Positions 6,473-8,237 of a DNA stretch of 8,237 nt are shown piece by piece. The position numbers were made by a program, and so were the translations under genes. Below the pieces are notes generated by a model. It worked only from the letters and a program-made list of their open reading frames with translations. It did no database searches and was not told the origin of the DNA. This DNA comes from a bacterium. GTDB taxonomy: Bacteria; Krumholzibacteriota; Krumholzibacteriia; LZORAL124-64-63. The stretch lies in assembly GCA_018652925.1 (NCBI GenBank), contig JABIBH010000167.1, forward strand, positions 1 to 8,237, in the 5' to 3' direction. The stretch's first letter is position 1; each line of letters opens with the position of its first letter.

Positions 6473-7174
6473 ATGATTACTCTTCCCGAAATCGATTTTC
6501 CAGAAGGAAGCTGTATGCTGGTTGCAACTCCAATCGGCAACATGAGCGATATGTCGTTCAGAGGGCTTGCTGCATTGGTTGCAGCAGATGTGGTTTATGC
6601 TGAAGATACCCGTCGGACCAGAAGACTGTTGGCTCATTACGGGATTTCAGCCAGGCTTGAGCCGTTGCATGATCACAACAAGGAAAAAGTTGTTCCCAAA
6701 GCTGTTCGCAGAGTTAGCGATGGGCAGAAAATTGTGCTGGTTTCCGACGCAGGGATGCCTGCAATAGCAGATCCCGGTTTTGTGCTGGTCAGGGAGTTGC
6801 GTAATGCGAATTTGCCTTACTCAATTGTGCCTGGACCATCAAGTGTATTGGCAGCTCTTGTTCTGAGTGGGTTTCCTACCGACAAGTTCTATTTTGCCGG
6901 TTATTTGCCCAGAAAATCTGGTAAATTGCTTAAAACTCTTGAAGGGTTACTTTCGGGCAAAGAAACTGTAGTTGCACTTGAGTCATGTCACCGTATACTG
7001 AAAAGTCTGGCAGCTATCAAGGAGCTTGCTCCTGAAAGAGAATTGGCAATTGCCAGAGAGATTACAAAAGTTCATGAAGAAACTTTGCACGGTACTGCCG
7101 GGCAATTGACAGAAATGATGACTGGTCCCAGGTTAAAAGGGGAACTGGTTTTGCTCATTCACGGTACAGGCTAG
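6473..7174 (+). CDS. rsmI: 16S rRNA (cytidine(1402)-2'-O)-methyltransferase
   Basis: A SAM-dependent methyltransferase of the tetrapyrrole-methylase fold that 2'-O-methylates C1402 in the ribosomal decoding centre. Motifs in order: LVATPIGNMSD (16-26), YAEDTRRTRRLL (42-53), SDAGMPAIADPG (91-102), PGPSSV (120-125), FYFAGYLPRKSGK (139-151), IAREITKVHEE (193-203) and GELVLLI (223-229). At 233 residues it ends right after the core and lacks the C-terminal extension of the 286-residue E. coli protein. The usual SDAGTP has Met in place of Thr. The ATG directly follows the nadE stop, with GGAG six bases upstream. A second ATG at 6515 has its own GGAAG but would cut into the conserved first strand, so the earlier start is preferred. 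Confidence 0.95.
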   Translation: MITLPEIDFPEGSCMLVATPIGNMSDMSFRGLAALVAADVVYAEDTRRTRRLLAHYGISARLEPLHDHNKEKVVPKAVRRVSDGQKIVLVSDAGMPAIADPGFVLVRELRNANLPYSIVPGPSSVLAALVLSGFPTDKFYFAGYLPRKSGKLLKTLEGLLSGKETVVALESCHRILKSLAAIKELAPERELAIAREITKVHEETLHGTAGQLTEMMTGPRLKGELVLLIHGTG

Positions 7175-7185
7175 GAGAGTAACAA

Positions 7186-7806
7186 ATGTTTAACGATGGG
7201 TTGAAAAAAACTGTTCGTAGCAAGTTCAGACCAATTGTTCTGGCTTGTGATCGGATTGGATTAACACCGGATGCAGTTTCTGTAATCGGTTTGATTCTCA
7301 GTTTTATTGCTGCTGTAATTGCTGCACGAGGCAATCTTTTTCTCGGTGCTATTGTGCTGCTGATTGGTTCCGCACTGGATATGGTTGATGGTGATCTTGC
7401 TCGTATGCAGGGAAAAGAGTCAAAGCGCGGAGCATTTATCGATTCAAACTTTGACAGGCTTGCTGAAGCGGGCATTTTTGCCGGCCTTGCCTGGTTCTAT
7501 ATGACTGCACTGGACTCTGTTAATACCATGGCCGTGCTACTGGTCTTCCTGACATTGAGTGGCTCTTTGACTACCAGTTATGCCAGAGCCAGGGCTGAAG
7601 GGCTGGGGACAACCTGTTATGGTGGATTGTTGCAAAGGCCGGAGCGGATGGTAATGATTATCGTCGGTATGTTCTTTGGCTGGTTTATTCTGGAAATGGT
7701 TTTGGTAGTGTTGGCAATTGCTACTATCGCTACAACTTTCCAACGGATTTATTCAGTTGCTAATAAACTGTCTGACGAAAATCTGGAGGCCTCTGACAGT
7801 GAGTAA
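7186..7806 (+). CDS. CDP-alcohol phosphatidyltransferase, PIP-synthase-like
   Basis: A membrane enzyme that transfers a phosphatidyl group from CDP-diacylglycerol (or a related CDP-lipid) to an alcohol acceptor. Its 206 residues carry the full family signature D-x2-DG-x2-AR-x8-G-x3-D-x3-D at 65-90 (Asp65, Asp68, Gly69, Ala72, Arg73, Gly82, Asp86, Asp90), so the metal and CDP site is intact. About six hydrophobic helices surround it. LTPDAVSVIG (26-35), SYARARAEGLG (131-141) and QRPERM (150-155) resemble phosphatidylinositol-phosphate and archaetidylinositol-phosphate synthases more than classical PgsA, so the acceptor may be inositol phosphate. Glycerol phosphate (PgsA) remains possible. The start has AGGAG overlapping the rsmI stop. 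Its last eight bases overlap the tmk start. Confidence 0.88.
   Translation: MFNDGLKKTVRSKFRPIVLACDRIGLTPDAVSVIGLILSFIAAVIAARGNLFLGAIVLLIGSALDMVDGDLARMQGKESKRGAFIDSNFDRLAEAGIFAGLAWFYMTALDSVNTMAVLLVFLTLSGSLTTSYARARAEGLGTTCYGGLLQRPERMVMIIVGMFFGWFILEMVLVVLAIATIATTFQRIYSVANKLSDENLEASDSE
7785..7801 (+). promoter_or_regulatory. Ribosome binding site and GTG start of tmk
   Basis: GGAGG at 7785-7789 lies nine bases before GTG at 7799. The GTG is in frame with the thymidylate kinase P-loop, with no stop between. The later ATG at 7823 would leave only two residues before the P-loop strand and has no comparable ribosome site, so GTG is chosen. Confidence 0.78.
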
Positions 7807-8237
7807 TCGAACTGGCTGTTTAATGACTTTTGAAGGTCCTGAAGGTAGCGGCAAATCCACGCTGATTAAATCCATTGCTTCAGTGCTTTTGGATATAGGT
7901 GCAGAGATAATTGAGGTACGCGAACCAGGTGGTACGCCTGTCGGTGAAAAAATTCGTGATGTATTGCTGGATAAAGAACTTCCGGAACTGTGTGCAAAAA
8001 CTGAATTATTATTGATGGTTGCCAGCAGAGCTCAATTGGTGCAGGAAACTTTAAAGCCTGCACTTGCAGATGGGAAAATAATTCTGTGCGACAGGTATGC
8101 TGAATCTTCAGAAGCTTATCAGGGCGGTGGCAGAGAACTTGGAACTGCCAAAGTTCGCGAAATGAACAATTTTGCTATTGGTGATGTTATTCCCGATGTG
8201 ACTTTTCTCTGTATGGTGCCACCAGAAATCGGCAGGC
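7799..8237 (+). CDS. tmk: Thymidylate kinase (5' part, runs off the window)
   Basis: Phosphorylates dTMP to dTDP with ATP, an essential step toward dTTP in the cytoplasm. The visible 146 residues are roughly the first two thirds of the usual 200-210. The P-loop FEGPEGSGKST (11-21) is followed by the hallmark REPGGTPVGEKIRDVLL, then the SRAQLVQETLKPAL helix and DRYAESSEAYQGGGREL, the dTMP-binding DRY segment with the lid-adjacent QGGG. In the DRY segment the more usual Asp before Ser-Ser is Glu here. The GTG start is overlapped by the last eight bases of the preceding lipid synthase gene, indicating coupled translation. The reading frame is open to the window end with no frameshift, so the gene is cut only by the window edge. 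Confidence 0.94.
   Translation, partial: MSNRTGCLMTFEGPEGSGKSTLIKSIASVLLDIGAEIIEVREPGGTPVGEKIRDVLLDKELPELCAKTELLLMVASRAQLVQETLKPALADGKIILCDRYAESSEAYQGGGRELGTAKVREMNNFAIGDVIPDVTFLCMVPPEIGR

Overview
This looks like chromosomal DNA from a diderm (Gram-negative-type) bacterium with moderate to low GC. The clues are two outer-membrane-type lipoproteins with fibronectin III folds, a Trk potassium system and a compact run of housekeeping genes. The lipoprotein style fits uncultured FCB-group or related candidate phyla, but the window holds no rRNA or other firm taxonomic marker, so that placement is a weak inference.

Left part (1-1332, minus strand): two tandem monocistronic units, each with promoter, leader, lipoprotein gene and intrinsic terminator. 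The proteins are about 59% identical by hand count. Each has a lipoprotein signal peptide and one fibronectin type III domain. Both genes have an upstream sequence closely matching the sigma-28 (FliA) flagellar promoter consensus, TAAAG-type -35 box, exact 11-base spacer and GCCGATAA-type -10 box. This suggests the pair belongs to the motility regulon and is the most interesting signal in the window.

Middle (1253-1465): a divergent intergenic region carrying the sigma-28 promoter of the second lipoprotein gene and, facing right, a candidate sigma-70-type promoter and a leader hairpin for an HU/IHF-family DNA-binding protein gene.

Right part (1466-8237, plus strand): the HU/IHF gene, an 85-base gap with an inverted repeat, and then a tightly packed apparent operon: low-specificity threonine aldolase, trkA, trkH, ammonia-dependent nadE, rsmI, a CDP-alcohol phosphatidyltransferase resembling inositol-phosphate lipid synthases, and thymidylate kinase, which runs off the window. 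Junctions are 4 or 8 base overlaps or gaps of 0 to 11 bases, so translational coupling is likely. TrkA and TrkH form one potassium uptake system. NadE makes NAD, which TrkA-type domains can bind. The other genes are unrelated housekeeping functions (amino acid catabolism, 16S rRNA modification, membrane lipid synthesis, dTTP synthesis). Two genes use non-ATG starts: trkH TTG and tmk GTG. I saw no mobile element, CRISPR array, tRNA or rRNA.
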